In this document: piece by piece, positions 47,164 to 59,021 of the stretch
How positions within the stretch are numbered: position 1 is the stretch's first letter
Layout of the letters: every line of letters starts with the position of its first letter
NCBI RefSeq assembly: GCF_000514775.1
Contig: NZ_KI911468.1
Span: 94,819 to 154,639, forward strand
DNA from: Salinispora pacifica CNR114
GTDB lineage: Bacteria; Actinomycetota; Actinomycetes; Mycobacteriales; Micromonosporaceae
Direction of reading: 5' to 3'
Length of the DNA stretch: 59,821 nt
Notes under the pieces: model-generated
What the model saw: only the letters and a program-made list of their open reading frames with translations
Told to the model about the DNA's origin: nothing
The model's database searches: none
Position numbers and translations under genes: made by a program

Positions 47164-49005
47164 ATGCCCTCCGCCACCGACCCGCAGCCCGCCGCGCTGG
47201 AAACCCTGCGGCGTGTCTTCGGCTACGACGCCTTCCGGGGCTTCCAGCAGGAGGTCATCGAGCACCTGACGGCCGGTGGGGACGCCCTGGTGCTGATGCC
47301 CACCGGCGGCGGCAAGTCGCTCTGCTACCAGATCCCGGCGCTGCTGCGGGACGGGGTCGCGGTGGTCGTGTCACCGTTGATCGCGCTGATGCAGGACCAA
47401 GTCGACGCGCTGACCGCGGTCGGGGTCCGGGCCGGCTTCCTCAACTCGACGCTGGACCTCGACGCCCGCCGTGCCGTCGAGCGGGCCTTCGTCGCCGGGG
47501 AGTTGGATCTGCTCTACCTCGCCCCGGAGGCCCTGGGCACCCGGGGCGTGCAGCACCTGCTCGACCAGGGGCGGATCAGCCTCTTCGCAATCGACGAGGC
47601 GCACTGCGTGTCGCAGTGGGGGCACGACTTCCGCCCGGACTACCTCGCCCTGTCGATGCTGCACGAACGTTGGCCGGGGGTGCCCCGGGTGGCGTTGACC
47701 GCCACCGCGACCAGCGCCACCCGGGCCGAGATCGCCACCCGGCTCCAGCTCACCTCAGCCCGGCACTTCGTCGCCAGCTTCGACCGGCCCAACATCCAGT
47801 ACCGCATCGCCGCGAAGCGGGAGCCGAAGCGGCAGCTGCTGGCCCTGCTCCGGGACGAGCACCCGGGAGACGCCGGCATCATCTACTGCCTCTCCCGGGC
47901 CAGCGTGGAGAAGACGGCGGAGTTCCTGGTCGACAACGGTGTTGCCGCGCTGCCCTACCACGCCGGCCTGGACGCGGTCACCCGCGCCCGGCACCAGCAG
48001 CGTTTCCTGCGCGAGGACGGCCTGGTCATGGTCGCGACGATCGCTTTCGGGATGGGCATCGACAAGCCGGACGTACGATTCGTCGCCCACCTCGACCTAC
48101 CGAAGTCGGTGGAGGGCTACTACCAGGAGACCGGCCGCGCCGGACGGGACGGCCTGCCGGCGACGGCCTGGCTCGCCTACGGTCTGACGGATGTGGTGCA
48201 GCAGCGCCGGTTGATCGACACCTCGGAGGGGGACCTGGCGCACCGGCGTAACCTCGCCGCCCACCTGGAGGCGATGCTCGCGCTCTGCGAGACGGTCCGC
48301 TGCCGCCGGGTGCAGCTGCTGGACTACTTCGGCGAGACCGCCGCCGCCTGCGGCAACTGCGACACCTGCCTGCAGCCGCCCGAGTCGTGGGACGGCACGG
48401 TCGCCGCGCAGAAGCTGCTCTCCACGGTCTACCGGCTCGACCGGGAACGTAACCAACGCTTCGGCTCCGGGCACTGCGTCGACATCCTGCTCGGCCGCGC
48501 CACCGACAAGATCCAGCAGCACCGGCACGACTCCCTGACGGTCTTCGGCATCGGCACCGAGCTGAGCGAGACGGAGTGGCGGGGAGTGGTCCGGCAACTG
48601 CTCGCCGAGGGGCTGCTGGCGGTCGAGGGAGACTACGGCACCCTGGCCCTCACCGACACCAGCGCGGAGGTGCTGGGCCGGCGCCGCACCGTCATGCTCC
48701 GCCGCGAACCGGCCCGGAAGGCCCGCCCGGCGAAGCCGCGCGGCGCGGCCACCGTGGTCGCCGAGCTGGCGCCGGCCGCCGCCGAGGCCTTCGAGCGGCT
48801 ACGCGCCTGGCGGGCCACCACCGCCAAGGAGCAGGGCGTACCGGCATACGTGATCTTCCACGACGCCACGCTGCGGCAGATCGCCACCGACGCACCGGCC
48901 GCCCTGGCCGACCTGGCCCAGGTCAGTGGCGTCGGAGAGGCGAAGTTGGCGAAGTACGGCGAGCAGGTGCTGGCCGTACTCGCCGACACCCCACACCCTG
49001 CTTAA
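47164..49005 (+). CDS. recQ: ATP-dependent DNA helicase RecQ
   Basis: This 613-residue superfamily-2 3'-5' helicase has Walker A MPTGGGKSLCYQ, the DEAH box IDEAHCVSQWGHDFRPDY, motif VI QETGRAGRDG, the zinc-binding cysteines around CGNCDTC, a winged-helix domain and a C-terminal HRDC domain (about 535-613). It acts in recombination and fork repair. The ATG at 47164 is chosen over the very long upstream frame, which is only antisense to rapZ. Confidence 0.95.
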   Translation: MPSATDPQPAALETLRRVFGYDAFRGFQQEVIEHLTAGGDALVLMPTGGGKSLCYQIPALLRDGVAVVVSPLIALMQDQVDALTAVGVRAGFLNSTLDLDARRAVERAFVAGELDLLYLAPEALGTRGVQHLLDQGRISLFAIDEAHCVSQWGHDFRPDYLALSMLHERWPGVPRVALTATATSATRAEIATRLQLTSARHFVASFDRPNIQYRIAAKREPKRQLLALLRDEHPGDAGIIYCLSRASVEKTAEFLVDNGVAALPYHAGLDAVTRARHQQRFLREDGLVMVATIAFGMGIDKPDVRFVAHLDLPKSVEGYYQETGRAGRDGLPATAWLAYGLTDVVQQRRLIDTSEGDLAHRRNLAAHLEAMLALCETVRCRRVQLLDYFGETAAACGNCDTCLQPPESWDGTVAAQKLLSTVYRLDRERNQRFGSGHCVDILLGRATDKIQQHRHDSLTVFGIGTELSETEWRGVVRQLLAEGLLAVEGDYGTLALTDTSAEVLGRRRTVMLRREPARKARPAKPRGAATVVAELAPAAAEAFERLRAWRATTAKEQGVPAYVIFHDATLRQIATDAPAALADLAQVSGVGEAKLAKYGEQVLAVLADTPHPA

Positions 49006-49011
49006 TCAAAA

Positions 49012-49035
49012 GTGGGCAGCCGATCCGCTGCCCAC
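49012..49035. terminator. Hairpin terminator between recQ and hydrolase gene
   Basis: A perfect 9-bp stem (GTGGGCAGC at 49012-49020 with 49027-49035) encloses a 6-nt loop. On the minus strand it is followed by TTTTGATTAA, a classical intrinsic terminator for the hydrolase gene; on the plus strand it lies six bases after the recQ stop. The remaining bases to 49277 show no gene. Confidence 0.75.
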
Positions 49036-49277
49036 CCAGGACCCGTGGGTTGCTGGAACACGCTGGCCATGTCATCCCACCCATGCCGGGCGCCGGGACC
49101 GACCGGGCCGAGCACGGCTGCTGGCCGACCGGCGACGGTAATAGTCACGCGTTCACCCGCTCGTGCCCGACGTACCAGGTCGCTGGCGTTCTGCCGCAGC
49201 TTCCGTCGCCCAACCTCGTCCCACGTGGCCCACGTTGGCCGGGTGTGTGCAGGTCCTGTGCCGGCGTCAGCGCCGGT

Positions 49278-50078
49278 TCAGCACCGGGCGATGAAGTCCG
49301 TCAGCACTGGGGTTAGGGTCTGCGGCGACGGTACGTGACCCTCGCCGGGCAGCACCCGGTGCGTGCCCTGCGGCAGCGCCGCGGCGGCGGCGCGGGCCAC
49401 CTCGATCATCCAGTCCGGGCTCTCGCCGCCGCTGAGCACCAGCGCGGGCACGGAAACCCGGGCGGCGATCTCGACCGGCAGGATGCCACCACGGCTACGG
49501 TCACCCATGACCGCCGAGTCGTAGGCGAGCGTCGGCGCGAGCGCCACCACGTCGGCCCACCACGGCTCGTGGCGCAGCTCGGCCACCGCCTCCGCCGGCA
49601 CGCCGGTGGTCTGGAAGAACAGCGCCACAGCGTCGTCGCGTCGATCCTCCGCCAGCAGCGTGGTCAGGGCCTCGGCGTAGTCGCGGGCCTCCTGGCGGTC
49701 CTCGTCGGTGTCCGCGCCGAAGGGTGGTTCGTGAAGCACGATCGCCCGGGCCGGCACCCCGGCCGCGGCGGCGTGCAGCACCAGTGCGGCACCGGACGAG
49801 TGCCCGTACAGGATGACGTCGGCACCGAGGTCGTTGACGAGGGCGGCGATATCCTCGACCTCCCGCTCGACGGCGTACGGGCTGACGTCGCCGCTGTCGC
49901 CGCGACCACGCCGGTCGTAGTTGACGACCGGCAGGTGGGCGCCGAGTCCCTCGGCCAGTTGGCGGGTCTTCGCCCGGTCGCAGGTGGCGCCGCCGACCAC
50001 GATCAGCGGATCCGCGCCGTGCTCCCCGCAGCGTTCGTACGCGATCACCGTGCCGTCCACCGATGTCACCTTCAGCAT
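49278..50078 (-). CDS. Alpha/beta hydrolase
   Basis: This 266-residue alpha/beta-hydrolase-fold protein has the nucleophile elbow GHSSGAA (Ser94), the preceding NYDRRGRGDSGD strand-loop and a C-terminal His region EGHVPSP. No signal peptide is present, so it is cytosolic. The substrate is unknown. It lies 46 bases downstream of uvrC on the same strand and could be cotranscribed. Confidence 0.88.
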   Translation of the reverse strand: MLKVTSVDGTVIAYERCGEHGADPLIVVGGATCDRAKTRQLAEGLGAHLPVVNYDRRGRGDSGDVSPYAVEREVEDIAALVNDLGADVILYGHSSGAALVLHAAAAGVPARAIVLHEPPFGADTDEDRQEARDYAEALTTLLAEDRRDDAVALFFQTTGVPAEAVAELRHEPWWADVVALAPTLAYDSAVMGDRSRGGILPVEIAARVSVPALVLSGGESPDWMIEVARAAAAALPQGTHRVLPGEGHVPSPQTLTPVLTDFIARC

Positions 50079-50124
50079 GCCCGTGCCGTACCCTTCTGTC
50101 AGAAACGCTCCGATTGAACAGGTG

Positions 50125-52122
50125 CTACGTGCGTGGTTCGTCTGGCTCCGCAGAGCCGCCGAGCGCAGCGAGGATCGCCTCTGCGGTGCGCCTGCCGACC
50201 CCGGGGACCTCGGTGATCTCCTCCACCGAGGCGGCGGAGAGCCGCTTCAGCGAGCCGAAGTGCCGCAGCAGCGCCTTGCGCCGCACCTCGCCCAGCCCGG
50301 ACACCCGGTCCAGCGCCGACTCGGTCATCCGCCGGGAACGCCGCTGCCGGTGGAACGTGATGGCGAACCGGTGCGCCTCGTCCCGCACCCGCTGCAGCAG
50401 GTAGAGGCCCTCGGAGGTGCGCGGCAGGATGGCCGGGAAGTCGTCGTCGGGCAGCCACACCTCCTCCAGCCGCTTCGCCAGCCCGCACAGCGCCACATCA
50501 TCGACGCCCAACTCGGCGAGGGCCTGCGCCGCCGCCGCTACCTGCGGCGCACCCCCGTCCACCACCACCAGCTGTGGTGGGTAGGCGAACCGGCGTGGCC
50601 GGCCGGTCGTCGGATCGACCAGGGTGCCGACCCGCGGCTCGTCGGGCGCGCCCGGCCCGGTCGAGGCCGGCCCGGCCGGGGTGACTGGCTCACCGGCCGA
50701 CTCGACCCCGGCCTCCCCCGTCTCGGCCCGGGCGTCCAGGTAACGGGCGAACCGCCGCCGCAGCACCTCCGACATCGCCGAGAGGTCGTCGGTGGCGCCC
50801 CGGATGATGAACCGCCGGTACTCACTCTTGCGCGGCAGCCCGTCCTCGAAAACCACCATGCTGGCCACCACGTCGGTGCCCTGGATCTGGGAGATGTCGT
50901 AACACTCGATGCGCAGCGGCGCCGTCTGCAGGCCCAGCGTCTCAGCGATCTCGTCGAGCGCCTTGCTCCGGGTGGTCAGATCACCGGCGCGTTTGAGCTT
51001 GTGCCGGGCCAGGGCGTCGGTGGCGTTACGCGCGACCGTCTCCAGCAGGGCCCGCTTGTCGCCGCGCTGCGGCACCCGCAGCGTCACCCGGCTCCCGCGA
51101 TGGTCGGAGAGCCAGTCGGCTAGCGCCTCGACATCGGCGGGCAGCTCGGGCACGAGCAGTTCCCGGGGGACATCGGCCTCACCGTGCTCCCCGCCATAAA
51201 CCTGGGTGCAGAAGTGGTGGACGAGGTCGCCGATGGTCAGCTCCTCGGTCTTCTCGACCACCCAGCCGCGTTGGCCGCGGATGCGCCCGTCCCGTACGTG
51301 AAACACCTGCACGGCCGCCTCCAGCGGGTCATCGGCGAAGGCGACCACGTCGGCGTCGGTGCCGTCGCCGAAGACCACGGTCTGTTTCTCCATCGCCCGG
51401 CGCAGGGCGGCCAGGTCGTCGCGGAGCCGGGCGGCCCGCTCGAACTCCAGCGCCGCGCTGGCGTCGGCCATCTCCCGCTCCAACCGGCGGACGATGAGGT
51501 CGGTCCGACCGCCCATGAAATCGCAGAAGCCGTCCACGATCGCCCGGTGCTCCTCGGCGGAGACGCTGCCGACGCAGGGCGCGGAGCACTTGTCGATGTA
51601 GCCCAAGAGGCAGGGACGGCCGACCTGACCGGCCCGCTTGAACACCCCGGACGAGCAGGTGCGCGCCGGAAAGACCCGAAGCAGCAGGTCGAGCGTCTCG
51701 CGGATCGCCCAGGCGTGCGAGTACGGCCCGAAGTAGCGCACCCCCTTGCGCTTCGACCCCCGCATGACCTGGAGTCGGGGGAACTCCTCGGCGACGGTGA
51801 CCGCCAGGTACGGGTAGGACTTGTCGTCCCGGTAGCGGACGTTGAACCGCGGATCGTACTGCTTGATCTCGGTGAACTCCTGCTGGAGCGCCTCGACCTC
51901 GGTGGCGACGGAGATCCAGTCCACCGATTCGGCGGTGAAGACCATCTGCCGGGTGCGCTGGTGCAGATTGACCGGGTCGGCGAAGTAGGAGTTGAGCCGG
52001 TTGCGCAGGTTGCGCGCCTTGCCAACATAGATCACCCGGCCGGTTCCGTCACGGAACCGGTAGACCCCGGGTGATTCCGGAATCGTGCCGGGCGCGGGAC
52101 GGTAGGACGAGGGATCAGCCAC
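50125..52122 (-). CDS. uvrC: Excinuclease ABC subunit C
   Basis: This 665-residue dual-incision nuclease of nucleotide excision repair has an N-terminal GIY-YIG domain (GVYRFRDGTGRVIYVGKARN), a UvrB-binding UVR region, the RNase-H-like C-terminal nuclease (IECYDISQIQGTDVVASMVVF) and terminal helix-hairpin-helix motifs. A Pro/Gly/Glu-rich insertion (about 480-510, ETGEAGVESAGEPVTPAG) lies inside the C-terminal half, as in other actinomycetes. uvrA is 3.8 kb upstream on the same strand. Confidence 0.96.
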   Translation of the reverse strand: MADPSSYRPAPGTIPESPGVYRFRDGTGRVIYVGKARNLRNRLNSYFADPVNLHQRTRQMVFTAESVDWISVATEVEALQQEFTEIKQYDPRFNVRYRDDKSYPYLAVTVAEEFPRLQVMRGSKRKGVRYFGPYSHAWAIRETLDLLLRVFPARTCSSGVFKRAGQVGRPCLLGYIDKCSAPCVGSVSAEEHRAIVDGFCDFMGGRTDLIVRRLEREMADASAALEFERAARLRDDLAALRRAMEKQTVVFGDGTDADVVAFADDPLEAAVQVFHVRDGRIRGQRGWVVEKTEELTIGDLVHHFCTQVYGGEHGEADVPRELLVPELPADVEALADWLSDHRGSRVTLRVPQRGDKRALLETVARNATDALARHKLKRAGDLTTRSKALDEIAETLGLQTAPLRIECYDISQIQGTDVVASMVVFEDGLPRKSEYRRFIIRGATDDLSAMSEVLRRRFARYLDARAETGEAGVESAGEPVTPAGPASTGPGAPDEPRVGTLVDPTTGRPRRFAYPPQLVVVDGGAPQVAAAAQALAELGVDDVALCGLAKRLEEVWLPDDDFPAILPRTSEGLYLLQRVRDEAHRFAITFHRQRRSRRMTESALDRVSGLGEVRRKALLRHFGSLKRLSAASVEEITEVPGVGRRTAEAILAALGGSAEPDEPRT

Positions 52123-52170
52123 GTTCCGAGCCTAGTCGCCGGCTCCGACAGTCTCCGTCCGCGCCAGCTC

Positions 52171-52206
52171 CGGCCTGGTCGGCTCCGGCCGGGGTCGACC
52201 AGGCCG
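52171..52206 (-). terminator. Hairpin after the Rieske lipoprotein gene
   Basis: An 11-bp perfect stem (CGGCCTGGTCG at 52171-52181 with 52196-52206) has a 14-nt GC-rich loop. It lies downstream of the Rieske gene and upstream of uvrC and may separate the two transcripts. There is no T-run. Confidence 0.5.
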
Positions 52207-52217
52207 ACCGCCGCCGG

Positions 52218-52712
52218 TCAGGCGAGCGAGATCTGGTCGCCGTTGACTTTGACATCCCGCGGGGCGAGGGGCTTGGTGGACGGGCCGGTCAGCACCGAAC
52301 CATCCTCGATCGAGAACTTGCTCCCGTGACAGGTGCAGTTGATCGTGCCACCGTCAACGTTTCCCACCGGACAGTTCTGGTGCGGGCAGATCGGGTCGAA
52401 GCCCTTGAACTCGCCCGCTGACGGTTGGGTGATGACAACCCCCTGCGCGGCGTAGACGACACCGCCCCCGACCGGGATGTCACTGGTCCGGGCCAGCGAC
52501 TGGGCTCCCTCCCGATCGCCGCCACCCGGGTCGCCGCTCTCGCTCAACGCCGGGCCAGGGCTGGCCTCGGCTTCGCCGGTGGAGTTGTCGCCGCAGGCGG
52601 CCAGGGCCATCGCCGCGCCGACCGCGCCTGCGCCGGCCAACACGGCCCGCCGGGTCCGTACGCCGTCGCCAGTGCCGACCCCCGCACCGGTCCCCGTCTG
52701 CTCGTCACTCAT
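52218..52712 (-). CDS. Tat-exported Rieske 2Fe-2S lipoprotein
   Basis: A 164-residue protein with a twin-arginine signal (Arg21-Arg22, TRRAVLAGAGAVGAAMALAA) ending in a lipobox cysteine, Cys40 (LAAC-GD). It is therefore predicted to be folded with its cluster in the cytosol, exported by Tat and lipid-anchored outside. The Rieske site is Cys109-Pro-His111 and Cys126-x2-His129; Cys114 and Cys128 can form the stabilising disulfide. The start ATG follows GAGGAG. It is probably an electron-transfer protein; its redox partner is not in the window. Confidence 0.9.
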   Translation of the reverse strand: MSDEQTGTGAGVGTGDGVRTRRAVLAGAGAVGAAMALAACGDNSTGEAEASPGPALSESGDPGGGDREGAQSLARTSDIPVGGGVVYAAQGVVITQPSAGEFKGFDPICPHQNCPVGNVDGGTINCTCHGSKFSIEDGSVLTGPSTKPLAPRDVKVNGDQISLA

Positions 52713-52880
52713 TCCACAGTCTCCTCGGCCAACGACCACCGCCATGATGGTGTGCCCCCGTCGGTCCCCCGAAACCAACGCACCCCGTCGGTTCACCCGG
52801 TCCGCGTCCCGGGGCCACCCGTGCGACCCTACCCGGCCGGCGAAGGTCACCGTCCTGGTCACCTTGCCGCCCTGATCATT

Positions 52881-52918
52881 CACCGGTCCGTGTCGCCCTC
52901 GGGTGACCCGGACCGGTG
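52881..52918 (-). terminator. Hairpin terminator after uvrA
   Basis: A perfect 10-bp stem (CACCGGTCCG at 52881-52890 with 52909-52918) encloses an 18-nt loop that can itself pair further. It begins 12 bases beyond the uvrA stop. Confidence 0.65.
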
Positions 52919-52929
52919 ACGCAGGCCAG

Positions 52930-55893
<2,964 letters not shown>

Positions 55894-56021
55894 GGTGCGT
55901 GTTCTCCCGGGGTGCGGATTGATCGGCAACTGTCGCCCGACGGCCGGCCCGGGAGGTTTGACCCGGATGACGGCCGAGCGGTCACCTGTGCGGTTGTGTC
56001 GCCCGTTGGGCGGGATGATTA

Positions 56022-56089
56022 CCTGGCCACCTTGGTCACTTGTCGCCTTTGTAACCTGGTCACTTGATGTACCCGGTTGCCTGGTCACC
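56022..56089. repeat. CCTGGTCAC direct repeats upstream of uvrA
   Basis: Four related elements, CCTGGCCAC (56022), CTTGGTCACTT (56031), CCTGGTCACTT (56055) and CCTGGTCACC (56080), occur in the 277-base gap between the RsgA-like gene and uvrA. The last three are spaced 24 and 25 bases apart. The gap is otherwise empty. They could be binding sites in the uvrA promoter region; no known motif was recognised. Confidence 0.5.
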
Positions 56090-56170
56090 AAGCGCCAAGA
56101 GTGCCTCGGCAAGCCTAGCCCTGGGGTGTGACACTTCCCTTCGCCCGCGCATTCCCCCAGCTCACGTCGG

Positions 56171-56956
56171 TCAGCCGGGCACCACCCGTACCCCCGGGAC
56201 CTTCACCACCGCGCCACCGCCCGGCACCGCCACCAGCGCCTGCCCGGCGGAGTGGAGTCGGCCCATGCCATCCACCCGCCGGCTCGCCGACGTCGGCAGC
56301 GCCACCGCGCCGGCCAGCGCGTTTACCAGAACCGACCGGCCCGCCCGGGGCGGGCCGAGCAGGCCGAGGGTCCGACCGGGCGCCACCTCCGCGCGTAGCG
56401 GGTCGAGCCCCGCACCCCGCCGCGCACCCACCGGCAGCACCGGCACCCCCGGCGCTGCCGCCGCAACCCGCCGCACCACCGGAGCCGGATCGGCGACCAG
56501 GTCAGCTTTGGTCAGCACCACCAGTGGCCGGGCCCCCGACTCCCGCGCGAACGCGAGCAGGCACCTAATCCGACTGAGGTCGGGCTCGGGACGCATCGGC
56601 TCGACCACCGCCGTGGCGGTCAGGTTGGCCGCCAGGATCTGCCCGTGGGCGACCTTGCCGGCGGGCGGTTCCCGCAACGCGGTACGCCGGGGCAGCACGA
56701 CCTCGACCGTGACGTGTCGGTCGGGCCAGGTGGCGAACAGCACCCAGTCCCCCACGCACGGCAGGTACGTCCGGTCCCGGGCGGCCGTGGCCAGCACCGC
56801 CCCGCCGAGGGTGGCGCGGAGCGGGCCGGCAGCCCCGAGGACGGTGTACACCCCCCGCTCCACCCGGGCCACCCGGCCCGGCTGATAGTCGGCGCGCCGT
56901 CGTGCGTCGGACGCCCGGTCGGCGTCCCAGCCCAGGGCGGTCAGGTCGATGGTCAT
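56171..56956 (-). CDS. RsgA-like protein lacking G2, G3 and zinc domain
   Basis: This 261-residue protein resembles the circularly permuted GTPase RsgA of 30S subunit maturation. The N-terminal OB-fold part (residues about 30-100) and the G4 motif LTKADL are present, followed by a G1-like loop GPPRAGRSVLVNALAG with Arg for Lys. After that, the usual HTTTHR (G2) is LHSAGQ and the usual IDTPG (G3) is VKVPG. The protein ends seven residues later, without the C-terminal Cys-x-His-Cys zinc domain. GTPase activity is therefore doubtful. The ATG at 56956 has GGAGG ten bases upstream. Confidence 0.75.
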   Translation of the reverse strand: MTIDLTALGWDADRASDARRRADYQPGRVARVERGVYTVLGAAGPLRATLGGAVLATAARDRTYLPCVGDWVLFATWPDRHVTVEVVLPRRTALREPPAGKVAHGQILAANLTATAVVEPMRPEPDLSRIRCLLAFARESGARPLVVLTKADLVADPAPVVRRVAAAAPGVPVLPVGARRGAGLDPLRAEVAPGRTLGLLGPPRAGRSVLVNALAGAVALPTSASRRVDGMGRLHSAGQALVAVPGGGAVVKVPGVRVVPG

Positions 56957-57078
56957 GAAATCCACTACCTCCTCCGACCTCCCGGCCTCGCGTTGTCGCC
57001 GACCGTAGGGCGCACCGTCGACACCCGAAACCGATTTCCCCGGCGACGAAGGGACGGCCCGACCGCTAGGGTCGAGAG

Positions 57079-57795
57079 GTGACCTCCGATCCACTGCGGC
57101 TGACCGGCGAGGTGGACGACGCCACGGCCCGTCTCCTGCGCACCACGGCGGACCTCGAAGAGACGAGCCTGACCGCCGCGTCCCTGCTGCCCGGTTGGAC
57201 CCGGGGACACGTGCTGTCCCACCTTGCCCGCAACGCCGACGGGTTCGTCAACCTGCTCACCGCCGCCCGCACCGGGGACCCCATCCCCATGTACGCGAGC
57301 CCCGCCGCCCGCTCCGCGGACATCGAGGCCGGCGCCGCCCGCCCACCCGCCGCGCACCGGGACGACCTGCGCCGCAGCGCGGACCGGTTCGCCGAGGCGG
57401 TGGCGGCGATGCCGGCCGAGGCGTGGGGCGCCACGGTCACCACCCGACGCGGGCCGTGGTCCGCGGCGAACCTCGTCTGGGGCCGGCTTCGCGAGGTCGA
57501 GGTGCACCACGTGGACCTGGCCGTCGACTACCAGCCCGCCGACTGGCCGGAAGCGTTCGGCCACCGGCTCCTACGCGAGGTCGCCACCGGCCTGGCCGGG
57601 CGCCCCGACGCGCCGCCGATGGTGCTGCGTTGCGACGGCAGAGAGCACGAACTGGTGGTCGGCGACCGTACCGCCGCCCCCACCGTGAGCGGCGCCGCGC
57701 CCCACCTCGCCGCCTGGCTGATCGGCCGCAGCCCCGGCACCCGGCTCACCGTCACCCCCGACGGCCCGCTACCGACCCCACCCGAATGGATCTGA
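57079..57795 (+). CDS. Maleylpyruvate isomerase-family mycothiol-dependent enzyme
   Basis: This 238-residue protein has a DinB-like four-helix N-terminal domain. LLPGWTRGHVLSHLARNADG carries a metal-binding His48, and VWGRLREVEVHHVDLAVDY carries the Glu and His ligands. The C-terminal domain is SCP2/MDMPI-like. Family members use mycothiol as cofactor for isomerisation or thiol transfer, which fits an actinomycete. The substrate is unknown. The start is GTG 57079, directly after GAGAG. It is divergent from the RsgA-like gene and followed seven bases on by the MBL gene. Confidence 0.85.
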   Translation: MTSDPLRLTGEVDDATARLLRTTADLEETSLTAASLLPGWTRGHVLSHLARNADGFVNLLTAARTGDPIPMYASPAARSADIEAGAARPPAAHRDDLRRSADRFAEAVAAMPAEAWGATVTTRRGPWSAANLVWGRLREVEVHHVDLAVDYQPADWPEAFGHRLLREVATGLAGRPDAPPMVLRCDGREHELVVGDRTAAPTVSGAAPHLAAWLIGRSPGTRLTVTPDGPLPTPPEWI

Positions 57796-57802
57796 CCGAC
57801 CA

Positions 57803-58453
57803 ATGCCCTACACCGGAGATGTCACCCCCGGCGGCCCGCCAGCCACCCGCGAGTTGGGCCAGCTCACCATCACCAAGGTGTCGGTGGGCCCGATGGACAA
57901 CAACGCCTACCTACTGCGATGCCGGAGCAACGGCGAGCAGATCCTGGTGGACGCGGCCAACGAGGCGCCCCGGCTACTCGACCTGATCGGCGACGCCAGC
58001 CTCGCCACGGTGGTCACCACCCACCAGCACATGGACCACTGGCTGGCGCTCGGAGAGGTGGTGGCCGAGACCGGGGCCCGGCCGCTGGCGCACGCCGAGG
58101 ACGCGCCCGGGCTGCCCATCAAGGTGGAGCCCCTCGCCGACGGCGACCGAATCCCGGTCGGCGACTGCACGCTGAAGGTGATTCACCTGCGCGGGCATAC
58201 CCCCGGCTCGATCGCCCTGCTCTACCAGGACCCGGCCGGCACAGCACACCTGTTCACCGGGGACAGCCTCTTTCCTGGGGGTCCTGGGAGGACAACAAAT
58301 CCGACGGACTTCGCACAGATCATGGACGACCTGGAGGCAAAGGTGTTCGGGCCGCTACCTGATGAGACATGGTTCTACCCAGGCCACGGCAAGGACTCGA
58401 CGCTGGGGGCGGAACGTCCGCATCTGGGCGAGTGGAGAGCGCGCGGCTGGTAG
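57803..58453 (+). CDS. MBL-fold hydrolase, glyoxalase II-like
   Basis: This 216-residue metallo-beta-lactamase-fold hydrolase has the metal motif THQHMDH (His74, His76, Asp78, His79), then HLRGHTPGS, LFTGDSLF and YPGHGKDST. This order matches hydroxyacylglutathione-hydrolase-like enzymes. In mycothiol users it may cleave a mycothiol thioester, an inference supported by the upstream mycothiol-type enzyme only seven bases away. Confidence 0.88.
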   Translation: MPYTGDVTPGGPPATRELGQLTITKVSVGPMDNNAYLLRCRSNGEQILVDAANEAPRLLDLIGDASLATVVTTHQHMDHWLALGEVVAETGARPLAHAEDAPGLPIKVEPLADGDRIPVGDCTLKVIHLRGHTPGSIALLYQDPAGTAHLFTGDSLFPGGPGRTTNPTDFAQIMDDLEAKVFGPLPDETWFYPGHGKDSTLGAERPHLGEWRARGW

Positions 58454-58462
58454 CCGACGGCG

Positions 58463-58883
58463 CTAGGAGGCGGCCTGGTCCTGTTTGGTGGGGCTTGGCC
58501 GTGTGCTGTGCAGATACCGCAGGTACTGCAGGGCCGCCTGCTTGGTGGCATCGGGCATGTCAGGGTCTTCGATGACGCTGAGGGCCTCGGCGACGGTGGG
58601 GCTTGGGGCCGGGGCGGTGGGGGTAGGTATTCGACGTCGGCCGGTGACAGGTAGCCGAGCGCGACGCCGGCTGCGACGGTGGACACGCCGAGCACGCGGC
58701 AGACGGCCTGCACTTCGTCGGGTTTGGGGTTGCGGCGCGGGCGTTTCCGCCTTCCCAGCGTTGGATGGTGGAAAGGCTGACGCCTGATCTAGCGACTACG
58801 TCTTCCTGGCGTAGTCTTGCTTTTGTGCGGCTTTCGCGGAGCAGCCGCGCGAACCGTCTTCCGTTGTGTTCTTGAGCAGCCAC
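58463..58883 (-). pseudogene. XRE-family regulator, two frameshifts
   Basis: Read from 58883, frame 1 encodes an XRE helix-turn-helix (RFARLLRESRTKARLRQEDV, SGVSLSTIQRWEGG). Near 58735-58750 the reading jumps to a second frame encoding PDEVQAVCRVLGVSTVAAGV and ALGYLSPADVEYLPPP. Near a C-run at about 58615-58625 it jumps again to a third frame encoding TVAEALSVIEDPDMPDATKQ and ending YLRYLHSTRPS with a TAG at 58463. Both jumps have the same sense, as if one base were lost each time. It is a broken gene unless the two sites are sequencing errors. Confidence 0.7.
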
Positions 58884-59021
58884 GAGGTCACGAAGGCGTA
58901 CTGGCTGCCTCTTCCGTGCCGCATACTCGCGTCCGTTCCCACTCGGCACTCTTCGGAGTGCGGGCGTGTTGCGGTGTCCGGCCAACGGCGGACTGCTCAA
59001 GCAAGGCTAGACGGCCGCAGG

